Part shown: positions 24,876 through 33,860 of the stretch, one piece after another
Layout of the letters: the number at the start of each line of letters is the position of its first letter
How positions within the stretch are numbered: position 1 is the stretch's first letter
DNA from: Eubacteriales bacterium
Lineage (GTDB): Bacteria; Bacillota; Clostridia; Lachnospirales; Lachnospiraceae
NCBI GenBank assembly: GCA_030536555.1
Contig: JAUNPU010000029.1
Span: 1-39,277 of the forward strand
Direction of reading: 5' to 3'
DNA: 39,277 nucleotides
Program-made: the position numbers and the translations under genes
The notes under the pieces: model-generated
The model's input: only the letters and a program-made list of their open reading frames with translations
The model's database searches: none
What the model was told of the DNA's origin: nothing

Positions 24876-26093
24876 ATGAGAAAGACAAAACAATGGATCG
24901 CGCTGGCAGCCGCCGGAGTGATGGCGGCATCGCTGGCATTTCCGGCAGCTGCGGCGCCTACAGGACCGGGGGCAGCTCCGGAGCCGGAGCGTTACGACGC
25001 GGAGACCAGGGCCAGACTGCAGGATAATATCATAGAATACGATGAACTTCAGAACCTGATCCACGAGTACAATCCGACAATCTCCGAGGGCTGGCGGATG
25101 TACAATGACACCAGAGAAGATTATGCCAATATGGTGACAGAGCTGGAGAGCCAGTATCCTCATGTGAAGGATACGGCGGATGGTCTGATCTCCCAGGGTG
25201 AGCTTCTCGGCTCCATGGGCGGCGAGATGGGAGCCATGGGAGCGGGGCTGGTGAAGACCGGCAAGGGACTGGATTCCAGCTACCGGGGTACCATTCAGGG
25301 CTTCCGGGATACGGTGAACAAGTGGGGAACCAACAAGCAGGCTACAAAGCAGCTCCGTCAGGGCGAGAAGCAGATGACGGCAGGCGCTCAGTCCGCGATG
25401 ATCGGGTATGACAAGATCCGCAGCAATATCGCGACGCTGGAAACCATGGTGAAGATGTATGAGAAGCAGGCGCAGATTGCGGAACGGCAGACAGCGCTGG
25501 GGATGGGGACGGAATCGACCCTGCTGGGCGCAAAGAGCAGTCTATTGTCTGCGCAGACCCAGCTGACCTCGCTGCAGAGTCAGATGGACGGCGTGCGCCG
25601 GACCCTGTGCCAGCTTCTGGGCTTTGACCCGGACACGAACCCGGAGATCCGGCCGCTTCCGGAGTTTGATATGAGCCGTCTGGACACCATGAATCTGGAG
25701 CAGGATACGGTGAAGGCAATCGGCAACAACTACACCCTGATCGGTCAGCGGACCTCTGCCTCTGGCAAGACCAACAGCCAGATCGAGAACAGGAACCGGA
25801 TGATCGACGAGGGCGACCAGAAGCTGACCATCGAGATGCAGCGTCTGTATCAGGATGTGATGGACAAAAAAGCAGCCTACGAGGCGGCACAGACCGGATA
25901 TGCGGCGGCGGAGAAAAGCTACGGTTCTTCGGAACGGATGTATGCCAATGGTCTGGTGTCTGAGGCACAGTTTATCGGGATGCAGATTTCCTATCATCAA
26001 AAGAAGGCGGCTCTGGAATCAGCCAATCTGGATCTGTGGCAGGCCATGGAGACCTACACCTGGGCCATCGACGGTCAGGCAGGTATCGACTGA
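24876..26093 (+). CDS. TolC-like helical export protein 2
   Basis: 405 aa. Signal peptide MRKTKQWIALAAAGVMAASL ends near AAA at ~25-27. It is related to the preceding product, with the same 'ARLQDNIIEYDELQNLIHEYN' opening and the turn motifs 'LGMGTESTLLGAKSSLL' and 'MYANGLVSEAQFIGMQISYH'. A Gly/Met-rich insert (~residues 105-135, GSMGGEMGAMGAGLVKTGKG) is peculiar to this copy. Like its neighbour it shows no obvious outer-membrane strands. The ATG at 24876 with GGGAGG 8 bases upstream is preferred over the in-frame start at 24843, which would overlap the previous gene. Tandem duplication with divergence is likely. Confidence 0.87.
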   Translation: MRKTKQWIALAAAGVMAASLAFPAAAAPTGPGAAPEPERYDAETRARLQDNIIEYDELQNLIHEYNPTISEGWRMYNDTREDYANMVTELESQYPHVKDTADGLISQGELLGSMGGEMGAMGAGLVKTGKGLDSSYRGTIQGFRDTVNKWGTNKQATKQLRQGEKQMTAGAQSAMIGYDKIRSNIATLETMVKMYEKQAQIAERQTALGMGTESTLLGAKSSLLSAQTQLTSLQSQMDGVRRTLCQLLGFDPDTNPEIRPLPEFDMSRLDTMNLEQDTVKAIGNNYTLIGQRTSASGKTNSQIENRNRMIDEGDQKLTIEMQRLYQDVMDKKAAYEAAQTGYAAAEKSYGSSERMYANGLVSEAQFIGMQISYHQKKAALESANLDLWQAMETYTWAIDGQAGID

Positions 26094-26103
26094 GAATGCC
26101 GGA

Positions 26104-26757
26104 TTACTGAGGCTTGAGCCAGGATAACAATTTCAAACGGATTTTAAGCTCAGGGCGATGGTCCTCCGGCAGGAGGCGGTCGTCCTGATTTGAGTTCTTC
26201 TCACATGCCTCGTCCACGAAGCAGAACTGGGGATAGAGCACGCACCACCAGTTGTGTCCGCGGCCGCAGCCCAGAGTGATGCGCACCGCGTCATAATTGC
26301 CGCAGGGAAATACCAGATCGCCGTAGACCCGAGTGGGGAAGTAGTCGTTGGCTATCTGCAGGCGGGAGCTGTAGGAGAAACCCTTTTTCTTCAGGTATGT
26401 ATCCGCAAGATTCGTGAGGGCAGCCCTGTGGGTGTCAACCCAGCGGACGGTATCTGCTTTTGATGCGTCAGAACTCAGGTGCTGCCGCATATAATCCAGT
26501 ATCAGGCTTCGAATCTCCAGCTTCACCTGCTGATCGGCGTCGGAGTTGCTGTCTGCCAGAATGTGGAACCGCAGCACAGAGGGAGCCAGTCCGGCGGCAA
26601 GGGCTTCCTGGCGGCTGCGCTCCTGACCGGACAGAAGCAGGATGCCAAGAAGCAGGAAGGTCAGGCAGAGAGCCAGCCTTGTGTGTACAGAGGCGGTGCG
26701 GTTGAGAACCAGTGCGCCGTGTCCGGAAAATGATGTGGATTTATGGAACAGATTCAT
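26104..26757 (-). CDS. spoIIR: Stage II sporulation protein R
   Basis: 217 aa. SpoIIR is made in the forespore under sigma-F and exported to trigger SpoIIGA-mediated activation of sigma-E in the mother cell. Seen: an N-terminal hydrophobic signal/anchor (~residues 27-45) and the family core LRFHILADSNSDADQQVKLEIR, then YFPTRVYGDLVFPCGNYDAVRITLGCGRGHNWWCV in the conserved C-terminal half (three Cys). The ATG at 26757 has GAGGT 7 bases before it; a TTG at 26793 in the same frame has no RBS. It converges with the second TolC-like gene, with only 10 bases between the stops. Confidence 0.95.
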   Translation of the reverse strand: MNLFHKSTSFSGHGALVLNRTASVHTRLALCLTFLLLGILLLSGQERSRQEALAAGLAPSVLRFHILADSNSDADQQVKLEIRSLILDYMRQHLSSDASKADTVRWVDTHRAALTNLADTYLKKKGFSYSSRLQIANDYFPTRVYGDLVFPCGNYDAVRITLGCGRGHNWWCVLYPQFCFVDEACEKNSNQDDRLLPEDHRPELKIRLKLLSWLKPQ

Positions 26758-26779
26758 GGTATTTACCTCGTTTTCGTCA

Positions 26780-26809
26780 GATTCTATCCTCAAGTATTGA
26801 CAGGTATGA
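26780..26809 (-). promoter_or_regulatory. Sigma-F-like promoter of spoIIR
   Basis: Minus strand TCATA (26805-26809), a 15-bp spacer and GGATAGAATC (26780-26789). This resembles the forespore consensus GYATA-N15-GGnnAnAnT. It agrees with the known sigma-F control of spoIIR. Confidence 0.6.
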
Positions 26810-26884
26810 TATAATTAATCAGACATTTGGCAAATGATAATATTTCACAATCAGATAGATGGAAAATCAGTGGAGGATCAAGAG

Positions 26885-27943
26885 ATGGATAAGAAAAGAA
26901 TCGCAGTGATATTCGGCGGCCAGTCTTCCGAGCATATCGTATCCTGCATGTCAGCGGTAAATGTGATCAATCAGATCGACAGACAGCACTTTGAGCTGGT
27001 GCTGATCGGAATCACCGAGGAGGGACACTGGCTGAAGGTGGACTCTGTGGAGGAGATCAGCTCCGGTGCCTGGAGAGAGAGTAAGGTGGAAGCCGTGATT
27101 TCTCCGGATGCCACGAAGAAGTGTCTGATCATCACGGAGAACGGGGAGACCAGAGAGCTTCCGATCGACGTGATATTTCCGGTGCTGCACGGCAAGAACG
27201 GGGAGGACGGCACCATTCAGGGACTTTTTGAGCTGGCGCAGATTCCCTATGTGGGCTGCGGCGTGCTGGCTTCCGCCGTGTCCATGGATAAGCTGTATAC
27301 CAAGATCATCGTGAATGCTCTGGGCATCCGCCAGGCGGACTATGTGCCGGTGATGAGCTGGAAGATGAAGCGGGATATGGATGCCACGGTGCGGGAAGTG
27401 GAGGCGAAGTTCTCCTATCCGGTATTTGTAAAGCCATCCAACGCAGGCTCCTCCAGAGGCGTCAGCAAGTGTGCCGACCGGGAGCAGCTGATTGCCGGTC
27501 TTACGGAAGCGGCAAGGCATGACAGCAAGATCCTGGTGGAGGAGACCATCGTGGGCCATGAGGTGGAGTGCGCAGTCATGGGCGGCGGTCAGAAGCCGGT
27601 GCTGGCTTCCGGCGTGGGCGAGGTCCTGTCTGCTGATGAATTCTATGATTTTGACTCCAAGTACTTCAATGCGGAGTCCCGCACCGTGCTGAATCCGGAG
27701 CTTCCGGGAGATTCCGCAGAGAGAGTCCGCAAGGCAGCCCAGCAGATCTTCAACGCGGTGGACGGCTTTGGTCTGGCGCGGGTGGACTTCTTTGTGACTG
27801 CGGAGGGTGAGGTGGTCTTCAATGAGATCAACACCCTGCCGGGCTTTACTGCCATCAGCATGTACCCGATGCTGTGGGAGGCAGCGGGAGTACCCAAGGA
27901 TCAGCTGAGCGAGAAGCTGATCGCCATGGCATTTGAGCGGTAG
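26885..27943 (+). CDS. ddl: D-alanine--D-alanine ligase
   Basis: 352-aa ATP-grasp ligase joining two D-Ala for the peptidoglycan stem peptide. Seen: the N-terminal VIFGGQSSEHIVSCMSA (residues ~7-23), MDKLYTKIIVNALGI (lid region), YPVFVKPSNAGSSRGVS, VEETIVGHEVECAVMGG, and metal-ligand stretch FNEINTLPGFTAISMYP at the end. The ATG chosen has GGAGG 8 bases upstream; the longer frame from 26834 has none. It is followed by murI 13 bases later, so the two peptidoglycan-precursor genes are probably cotranscribed. Confidence 0.96.
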   Translation: MDKKRIAVIFGGQSSEHIVSCMSAVNVINQIDRQHFELVLIGITEEGHWLKVDSVEEISSGAWRESKVEAVISPDATKKCLIITENGETRELPIDVIFPVLHGKNGEDGTIQGLFELAQIPYVGCGVLASAVSMDKLYTKIIVNALGIRQADYVPVMSWKMKRDMDATVREVEAKFSYPVFVKPSNAGSSRGVSKCADREQLIAGLTEAARHDSKILVEETIVGHEVECAVMGGGQKPVLASGVGEVLSADEFYDFDSKYFNAESRTVLNPELPGDSAERVRKAAQQIFNAVDGFGLARVDFFVTAEGEVVFNEINTLPGFTAISMYPMLWEAAGVPKDQLSEKLIAMAFER

Positions 27944-27956
27944 GACAGGAGTGTAT

Positions 27957-28784
27957 ATGAAACAGACAGACAGAAATGCACCGGTGGGCGTGTTTGATTC
28001 CGGTGTGGGCGGGCTGACCGTGGCCCGCGAGATCATGAGACAGATTCCCGAGGAGCGGATCGTGTACTTTGGCGACACGGCGAGACTTCCCTACGGCAGC
28101 AAATCCAAAGATACGATCGTGCGGTATTCCAGACAGATCATCCGGTTTTTGAAGACCAAAGACGTGAAGGCAATCGTCATTGCCTGCAATACAGCCAGCG
28201 CCTACGCCCTGGAGACGGTGCAGGCGGAAAGCGACATTCCGGTGATCGGTGTGATCAATGCGGGGGCGCGGGCGGCAGTCCAGGCGACCCACAACGGCAG
28301 GATTGGCGTGATTGGTACGGAGGGCACGGTGGGCAGCGGTGTCTACACCCATGCCATGAAGCAGCTGCAGCCGGAGATCGAGGTATTTGGTCAGCCCTGT
28401 CCCCTGTTCGTGCCGCTGGTGGAGGAAGGACTGTTTCACGATTTTGTGACGGACGAGATCGCCTCCCGGTACTTAAATGTGCTGAAGGGCAAGTATATTG
28501 ACACCCTGGTGCTGGGCTGCACCCACTACCCGCTGCTCCGCTCCACTCTGCGGCGGCTGCTGGGGGAGGACGTGACTCTGGTGAATCCGGCTTACGAGAC
28601 GGCAATTGAGCTGAAGGAGCTTCTGATGACCCAGGGGCTGAACCGGGACAGCGCCGTGCCCATGGAGGGAGAGCAGTACCAGTTCTACGTCAGCGATCTG
28701 GCGGAGAAGTTCACGGACTTTGCCACGTCGATCCTGCCCAATGAGGTGCGGGAGACCAAGAAGATCGATATCGAGAACTATTAA
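27957..28784 (+). CDS. murI: Glutamate racemase
   Basis: 275 aa. Converts L- to D-glutamate for peptidoglycan by a cofactor-independent two-base mechanism. The catalytic cysteines are seen in CNTASAYALE (Cys77) and LGCTHYPLLR (~Cys187). The substrate loops VGVFDSGVGGLTVAREI and GDTARLPYG are typical. The ATG has ACAGGAG 5 bases upstream. A TTG in the same frame at 27933 would overlap ddl and lacks support. Confidence 0.96.
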   Translation: MKQTDRNAPVGVFDSGVGGLTVAREIMRQIPEERIVYFGDTARLPYGSKSKDTIVRYSRQIIRFLKTKDVKAIVIACNTASAYALETVQAESDIPVIGVINAGARAAVQATHNGRIGVIGTEGTVGSGVYTHAMKQLQPEIEVFGQPCPLFVPLVEEGLFHDFVTDEIASRYLNVLKGKYIDTLVLGCTHYPLLRSTLRRLLGEDVTLVNPAYETAIELKELLMTQGLNRDSAVPMEGEQYQFYVSDLAEKFTDFATSILPNEVRETKKIDIENY

Positions 28785-28812
28785 CACAAGAAGCAGTTAT
28801 GATGAGGTTACC

Positions 28813-29253
28813 ATGACAAGAGATGTACTGATAAAGATCAGCGGACTCCAGATGATGGAGCAGGAAAGTGACAATCTGGAGGTCATCACCACCGGTGATT
28901 ACTTCCTGAAGAACGGCAAGCATTATGTGATCTACGACGAGGTGGTAGACGGATTTGAGGGAAATATCCGCAATACAGTGAAGATTTCCCCGAATTCCAT
29001 GGATATCCGCAAGCAGGGCGTGGTTGGCGCCCATATGGTATTTGAGGTAGATAAGAAGAATATGACCCGCTATGCCACTCCCATGGGGGAGATGGTGGTG
29101 GAGATCAGCACCAACCAGATTCAGGTGAAGGAAGAGGAGGATGCGCTGAAGGTTTCGGTGGAGTATTCTCTGGACATCAACTATGAGCATGTGTCCGACT
29201 GCACCATTGCCATGGACATCTGCTCGAAGGAGAAAGCGACGCTGAACCTGTAG
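28813..29253 (+). CDS. DUF1934 family protein (YwiB-like)
   Basis: 146 aa, a single small beta-barrel (calycin-like) domain. It starts MTRDVLIKISGLQMMEQ and continues with DNLEVITTGDYFLKNGKHY and VKISPNSMDIRKQGVVGAHMVFE. Function is unknown. It lies 28 bases after murI, and the RBS GAGG is 5 bases before the ATG, so it closes the ddl-murI unit. A longer frame from 28720 overlaps murI and is not credible. Confidence 0.87.
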   Translation: MTRDVLIKISGLQMMEQESDNLEVITTGDYFLKNGKHYVIYDEVVDGFEGNIRNTVKISPNSMDIRKQGVVGAHMVFEVDKKNMTRYATPMGEMVVEISTNQIQVKEEEDALKVSVEYSLDINYEHVSDCTIAMDICSKEKATLNL

Positions 29254-29278
29254 GCAGACAGTATTGACTTTATCAAAC

Positions 29279-29326
29279 AAAAACAGCCGGTGTACCCGTG
29301 AATACGGAATACACTGACTGTTTTTT
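29279..29326. terminator. Bidirectional terminator between convergent genes
   Basis: Arms AAACAGCCGGTGTA (29281-29294) and TACACTGACTG (29310-29320), with one mismatch and one G-T pair, are followed by TTTTTT. The other strand reads into TTTTTG. It serves the DUF1934 gene and the minus-strand membrane protein gene. Confidence 0.85.
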
Positions 29327-29337
29327 GCATTCTGTGC

Positions 29338-29784
29338 TTATTTCTCTTTCTTGAATCTTGCAAAGAATCCTTTTTTCTTCGGGGCCTGTGGAACCACACC
29401 GCCGCGCACGCTCTTGATCTCAGTGATGTAGATGCCGCTTACCACAACCTTGGCTTCCTTCTTGACCGGAAGAGCAGCAAATACTCTCTCGTCCGCCATC
29501 AGAGTCATCACCTTCGGACCTACCTTCGCCTTTACTACCGGAACCTTGGCCCAGCGCATGTACTTCGGTGTCTGCTCATACACGATACCTGGAAGGCCGG
29601 CGTCCTTGATCTTCATCTTCTTCTTGTCGATGACCAGCATGGACACGGTCTGCTTGGCAGCTTCCAGCATCTGCTGCTGTTCTACCTGGCGCTTCTCCAG
29701 CTTCCTCCCGAGAAAATACAGAACAACCAGAACAATCGCTGCAATGACCAGAATCACCAGCAATACGTTTAAAAATGTCTGCAT
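29338..29784 (-). CDS. Membrane-anchored protein of unknown function
   Basis: 148 aa. Residues ~1-27 form one hydrophobic segment (VLLVILVIAAIVLVVLYFLG), then a charged coiled stretch (RKLEKRQVEQQQMLEAAKQ). A compact basic domain follows (~45-125: VSMLVIDKKKMKIKDAG, then VPVVKAKVGPKVMTLMADE), with a Lys-rich tail. Topology recalls YajC but length and core differ, so I do not assign it. The start has GGAGGT 7 bases upstream. Its own extended -10 promoter lies back to back with that of rpoB. Confidence 0.82.
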   Translation of the reverse strand: MQTFLNVLLVILVIAAIVLVVLYFLGRKLEKRQVEQQQMLEAAKQTVSMLVIDKKKMKIKDAGLPGIVYEQTPKYMRWAKVPVVKAKVGPKVMTLMADERVFAALPVKKEAKVVVSGIYITEIKSVRGGVVPQAPKKKGFFARFKKEK

Positions 29785-29836
29785 GGGGAATACCTCCAAT
29801 AAGCTTTTTATGTATTAGGCAAAAACCTTCGGAGTT

Positions 29837-29865
29837 AGTATACCATTTTTTGTGCATATTTGCAA
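29837..29865 (-). promoter_or_regulatory. Promoter of the minus-strand membrane protein gene
   Basis: On the minus strand TTGCAA (29860-29865), a 17-bp spacer and TATACT (29837-29842), preceded by TGG (extended -10). Confidence 0.8.
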
Positions 29866-29875
29866 GCAAAAAAAC

Positions 29876-29904
29876 TTGACACCTTGACAACGCTATGATA
29901 TTAT
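29876..29904 (+). promoter_or_regulatory. Promoter of rpoBC
   Basis: TTGACA at 29876-29881, a 17-bp spacer and TATTAT at 29899-29904 with TGA before it (extended -10). A second TTGACA starts at 29884 but has no well-spaced -10. The -35 is 11 bp from that of the divergent promoter. Confidence 0.82.
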
Positions 29905-29928
29905 GGAGTGTGCACTATTGTGGCATCA

Positions 29929-29956
29929 TGGGCATTTTGCGCCCAAAAAATGCCCA
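29929..29956 (+). promoter_or_regulatory. Leader hairpin of rpoB
   Basis: TGGGCATTTT and AAAATGCCCA form a perfect 10-bp stem with an 8-nt loop (GCGCCCAA), in the ~80-nt leader 35 bases before the start codon. There is no T-tract, so it may affect translation or mRNA stability instead of termination. Confidence 0.6.
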
Positions 29957-29990
29957 CTAAATCAGATTAGAAAACAGGGGTGAAACGTCA

Positions 29991-32900
29991 ATGGAGAAAA
30001 GCAGAATGCGTCCGGTACCAGCCGGGAAGAGCGTTAGAATGAGCTACTCAAGGACGAAAGAGGTTCTTGAGATGCCAAACCTGATTGAGATTCAAAAAGA
30101 CTCCTATCAGTGGTTCCTCGATGAAGGGTTAAAAGAAGTATTTGAAGATATTTCCCCGATTTCCGACTTTGCAGGTCATTTAAGCCTGGAATTCGTAGAC
30201 TTTACCTTATGTAAAGACGAAGTAAAGTATACCATCGAAGAATGCAAGGAACGCGACGCTACTTACGCAGCACCTTTAAAAGTAAAGGTAAGACTTTACA
30301 ATAAAGATAAAGAAGAGATTAACGAACATGAGATTTTCATGGGAGATCTTCCGCTGATGACCGATACCGGTTCTTTCGTCATTAACGGCGCAGAGCGTGT
30401 TATCGTCAGCCAGCTGGTACGTTCTCCTGGCATTTACTACGGCATCGGACATGATAAGATCGGTAAGGAGCTGTACACCAGCACCGTGATTCCGAACCGT
30501 GGTGCATGGCTGGAGTACGAGACGGATTCCAACGATATCTTCTACGTTCGTGTGGACCGTACCAGAAAGGTACCGGTGACTGTACTGGTACGTGCACTGG
30601 GATTTGGCACCAACGCAGAGATCATTGATCTGTTCGGTGAGGAGCCGAAGCTGCTTGCAAGTATCGCCAAAGATACTTCCGACAACTACCAGGATGGTCT
30701 GCTGGAGCTGTACCGCAAGATCCGTCCGGGTGAGCCGTTATCCGTTGATAGTGCAGAAAGCCTGTTGAACAGCATGTTCTTTGACCCGAGACGTTACGAT
30801 CTGGCCAAAGTCGGCAGATATAAATTTAATAAGAAGCTTCATTTCAAGAACCGCATCAAGGGTCACACCCTGGCTGAGGATGTGGTGGACATGGAGACCG
30901 GTGAGGTGCTGGCAGAGGCCGGCGCAGTGGTTGACCAGGATCTGGCGATCACTCTGCAGAACGCAGCGGTTCCCTATGTGATGATTCAGGGACCGGAGAG
31001 AAACTGCAAGGTTCTGTCCAACCTGATGGTGGATCTGGCTGCCTACGTGGAGTTCGATCCGCAGGAAGCCGGTGTTACGGAGTTAGTATATTACCCGGTT
31101 TTAAAAACTATTCTGGAAGAAGCTGCCGGTGATCAGGATGCTCTGAAGGAGCTGGTACGCCGCAACATGAGCGAGCTGATTCCGAAGCACATTACCAAGG
31201 AAGACATCCTGGCTTCCATCAACTACAACATGCATCTGGAGAGCGAGATCGGCAACGCGGACGATATTGACCATCTGGGCAACCGTCGTATCCGTGCCGT
31301 GGGCGAGCTGTTGCAGAACCAGTACCGCATCGGTCTGTCCCGTATGGAGCGTGTGGTAAGAGAGCGTATGACCACTCAGGATATGGATGGCATCACGCCC
31401 CAGTCCCTGATCAACATCAAGCCGGTGACCGCAGCGGTGAAGGAGTTCTTCGGAAGCTCCCAGCTGTCCCAGTTCATGGACCAGAACAACCCGCTGTCCG
31501 AGCTGACCCACAAGAGACGTCTCTCCGCACTGGGACCTGGCGGTCTGTCCAGAGACCGTGCCGGATTCGAGGTTCGAGATGTACACTACACCCATTACGG
31601 TCGTATGTGCCCGATTGAGACTCCTGAGGGACCGAACATCGGTCTGATCAACTCTCTGGCTACCTATGCAAGAGTGAACCAGTACGGTTTCATCGAGGCA
31701 CCGTACCGTGTGGTAGATAAGAGCGACCCGGCGAACCCGGTGGTTACCGACGAGGTCGTATACCTGACTGCGGACGAAGAGGATAACTTCGTTGTAGCAC
31801 AGGCGAATGAAACCCTGGACGAGGACGGTCATTTTGTTCACAACAACGTATCCGGTCGTTTCCGTGAAGAGACTTCCGAGTTCATGAAGAAGAACATCGA
31901 CCTGATGGACGTATCCCCGAAGATGGTATTCTCCGTGGCGACCTCCATGATCCCGTTCCTGGAGAATGATGATGCGAACCGTGCGCTGATGGGTTCCAAC
32001 ATGCAGCGTCAGGCAGTTCCGCTTCTGTCCACCGAGGCTCCGGTCGTTGGTACCGGTATCGAGGGCAAGGCAGCCGTTGACTCCGGTGTCTGCGTTGTGG
32101 CAAGACATGCCGGTGTGGTAGAGCGTTCCGCATCCAACGAGATCATCATCAAGCGTGATGACAATGGCGACAAGGATGTATATCATCTGACCAAGTTCAA
32201 GAGAAGCAACCAGTCCAACTGCTACAACCAGAAGCCGATCGTATACAAGAACGATCACGTGGAGGCTGGCGAGGTGATCGCGGACGGTCCGTCTACTCAG
32301 AACGGTGAGATCGCTCTCGGCAAGAACCCGCTGATCGGTTACATGACCTGGGAAGGTTACAACTACGAGGATGCGGTTCTGTTAAGTGAGAGACTGGTTA
32401 TGGACGATGTGTACACATCCGTTCATATTGAGGAATATGAGGCAGAAGCCCGTGATACCAAGTTAGGACCGGAAGAGATCACCCGCGATGTACCGGGTGT
32501 GGGCGACGACGCTCTGAAGGATCTGGACGAGAGAGGTATCATCCGTATCGGTGCGGAGGTTCGCGCCGGTGATATCCTGGTTGGTAAGGTTACCCCGAAG
32601 GGCGAGACCGAGCTGACTGCTGAGGAGCGGCTGCTGCGTGCAATCTTCGGTGAGAAGGCAAGAGAGGTACGTGATACTTCCCTGAAAGTACCGCACGGTG
32701 CTTACGGTATCATCGTCGATGCAAAGGTATTTACCAGAGAGAACGGCGACGAGCTGGCTCCTGGCGTGAACCAGAGCGTCCGCATCTACATCGCTCAGAA
32801 GCGTAAGATTTCTGTTGGTGATAAGATGGCAGGCCGTCATGGTAACAAGGGTGTGGTTTCCCGCGTACTTCCGGTAGAGGATATGCCGTTCCTGCCGAAT

Positions 32901-33842
32901 GGCCGTCCGCTGGATATCGTACTGAACCCCCTGGGCGTGCCGTCCCGTATGAATATCGGACAGGTGCTTGAGATGCACTTAAGCCTGGCAGCCAAGGCAC
33001 TTGGATTCAACATTGCGACTCCGGTCTTCGATGGTGCCAACGAGATCGACATCATGGACACTCTGGATGTGGCAAATGACTATGTAAACACTTCCTGGGA
33101 GGAATTCCAGGCGAAGTATCAGGATACCCTGAGACCGGAAGTGATGGAGTTCCTGGGTGAGAATCTGGAGCACAGAGAGCTTTGGAAGGGCGTTCCGCTG
33201 AGCCGTGACGGTAAGGTAAGCCTCCGCGACGGACGTACCGGCGAGTATTTCGACAGCCCGGTTACCATCGGACACATGCACTACCTGAAGCTGCATCATC
33301 TGGTTGACGATAAGATCCACGCACGTTCCACCGGCCCATACTCCCTGGTTACCCAGCAGCCTCTGGGTGGTAAGGCACAGTTCGGCGGACAGCGTTTCGG
33401 TGAGATGGAGGTTTGGGCTCTGGAGGCGTATGGTGCATCCTACACCCTGCAGGAGATCCTGACTGTCAAGTCCGATGACGTGGTTGGACGTGTGAAGACC
33501 TACGAAGCGATCATTAAGGGCGAAAATATCCCTGAGCCGGGTATTCCGGAGTCCTTCAAGGTACTCTTAAAAGAGCTGCAGTCCCTGGGACTGGATGTAA
33601 GCGTACTGCGTGATGATGGTACGGAAGTAGAGATCGGTGAGAACGTTGATATGGGCGATACCGACCTGCGCTCCATCATCGAGGGAGACCGTCACTATAA
33701 CCGCGAGGAGTCCTATGGCGACTACGGCTATCAGCAGCAGGAGTTCAAGGGCGAGGAGCTGGTTGACGTGGACAGTGACAGCGAAGATGATTATACAGAT
33801 GATTCCGATATGGATTTTGACGAATCTTCTGATGAAGAATAA
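29991..33842 (+). CDS. rpoB: DNA-directed RNA polymerase beta subunit
   Basis: 1283-aa core polymerase subunit. Family landmarks: [20 protein letters not shown] near the N-terminus, the rifampicin pocket [20 protein letters not shown] then [27 protein letters not shown], and the flap/switch segment [16 protein letters not shown]. The pocket has the wild-type Asp, His and Ser at the positions where resistance usually arises, so susceptibility is expected. The C-terminus carries an acidic extension of about 60-90 residues beyond the conserved end ([13 protein letters not shown]). RBS-like AGGGGTG lies about 9 bases upstream. Here rpoB has its own promoter and is not preceded by rplJ-rplL. Confidence 0.99.
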   Translation: MEKSRMRPVPAGKSVRMSYSRTKEVLEMPNLIEIQKDSYQWFLDEGLKEVFEDISPISDFAGHLSLEFVDFTLCKDEVKYTIEECKERDATYAAPLKVKVRLYNKDKEEINEHEIFMGDLPLMTDTGSFVINGAERVIVSQLVRSPGIYYGIGHDKIGKELYTSTVIPNRGAWLEYETDSNDIFYVRVDRTRKVPVTVLVRALGFGTNAEIIDLFGEEPKLLASIAKDTSDNYQDGLLELYRKIRPGEPLSVDSAESLLNSMFFDPRRYDLAKVGRYKFNKKLHFKNRIKGHTLAEDVVDMETGEVLAEAGAVVDQDLAITLQNAAVPYVMIQGPERNCKVLSNLMVDLAAYVEFDPQEAGVTELVYYPVLKTILEEAAGDQDALKELVRRNMSELIPKHITKEDILASINYNMHLESEIGNADDIDHLGNRRIRAVGELLQNQYRIGLSRMERVVRERMTTQDMDGITPQSLINIKPVTAAVKEFFGSSQLSQFMDQNNPLSELTHKRRLSALGPGGLSRDRAGFEVRDVHYTHYGRMCPIETPEGPNIGLINSLATYARVNQYGFIEAPYRVVDKSDPANPVVTDEVVYLTADEEDNFVVAQANETLDEDGHFVHNNVSGRFREETSEFMKKNIDLMDVSPKMVFSVATSMIPFLENDDANRALMGSNMQRQAVPLLSTEAPVVGTGIEGKAAVDSGVCVVARHAGVVERSASNEIIIKRDDNGDKDVYHLTKFKRSNQSNCYNQKPIVYKNDHVEAGEVIADGPSTQNGEIALGKNPLIGYMTWEGYNYEDAVLLSERLVMDDVYTSVHIEEYEAEARDTKLGPEEITRDVPGVGDDALKDLDERGIIRIGAEVRAGDILVGKVTPKGETELTAEERLLRAIFGEKAREVRDTSLKVPHGAYGIIVDAKVFTRENGDELAPGVNQSVRIYIAQKRKISVGDKMAGRHGNKGVVSRVLPVEDMPFLPNGRPLDIVLNPLGVPSRMNIGQVLEMHLSLAAKALGFNIATPVFDGANEIDIMDTLDVANDYVNTSWEEFQAKYQDTLRPEVMEFLGENLEHRELWKGVPLSRDGKVSLRDGRTGEYFDSPVTIGHMHYLKLHHLVDDKIHARSTGPYSLVTQQPLGGKAQFGGQRFGEMEVWALEAYGASYTLQEILTVKSDDVVGRVKTYEAIIKGENIPEPGIPESFKVLLKELQSLGLDVSVLRDDGTEVEIGENVDMGDTDLRSIIEGDRHYNREESYGDYGYQQQEFKGEELVDVDSDSEDDYTDDSDMDFDESSDEE

Positions 33843-33860
33843 TAGAAGGGAGTATCGCTC

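Noticed and set aside
31101..32258. 385-codon open frame antisense to rpoB
   Set aside because: Shadow of a strongly biased coding sequence; low-complexity His/Leu/Val-rich translation, no RBS, no family motif.
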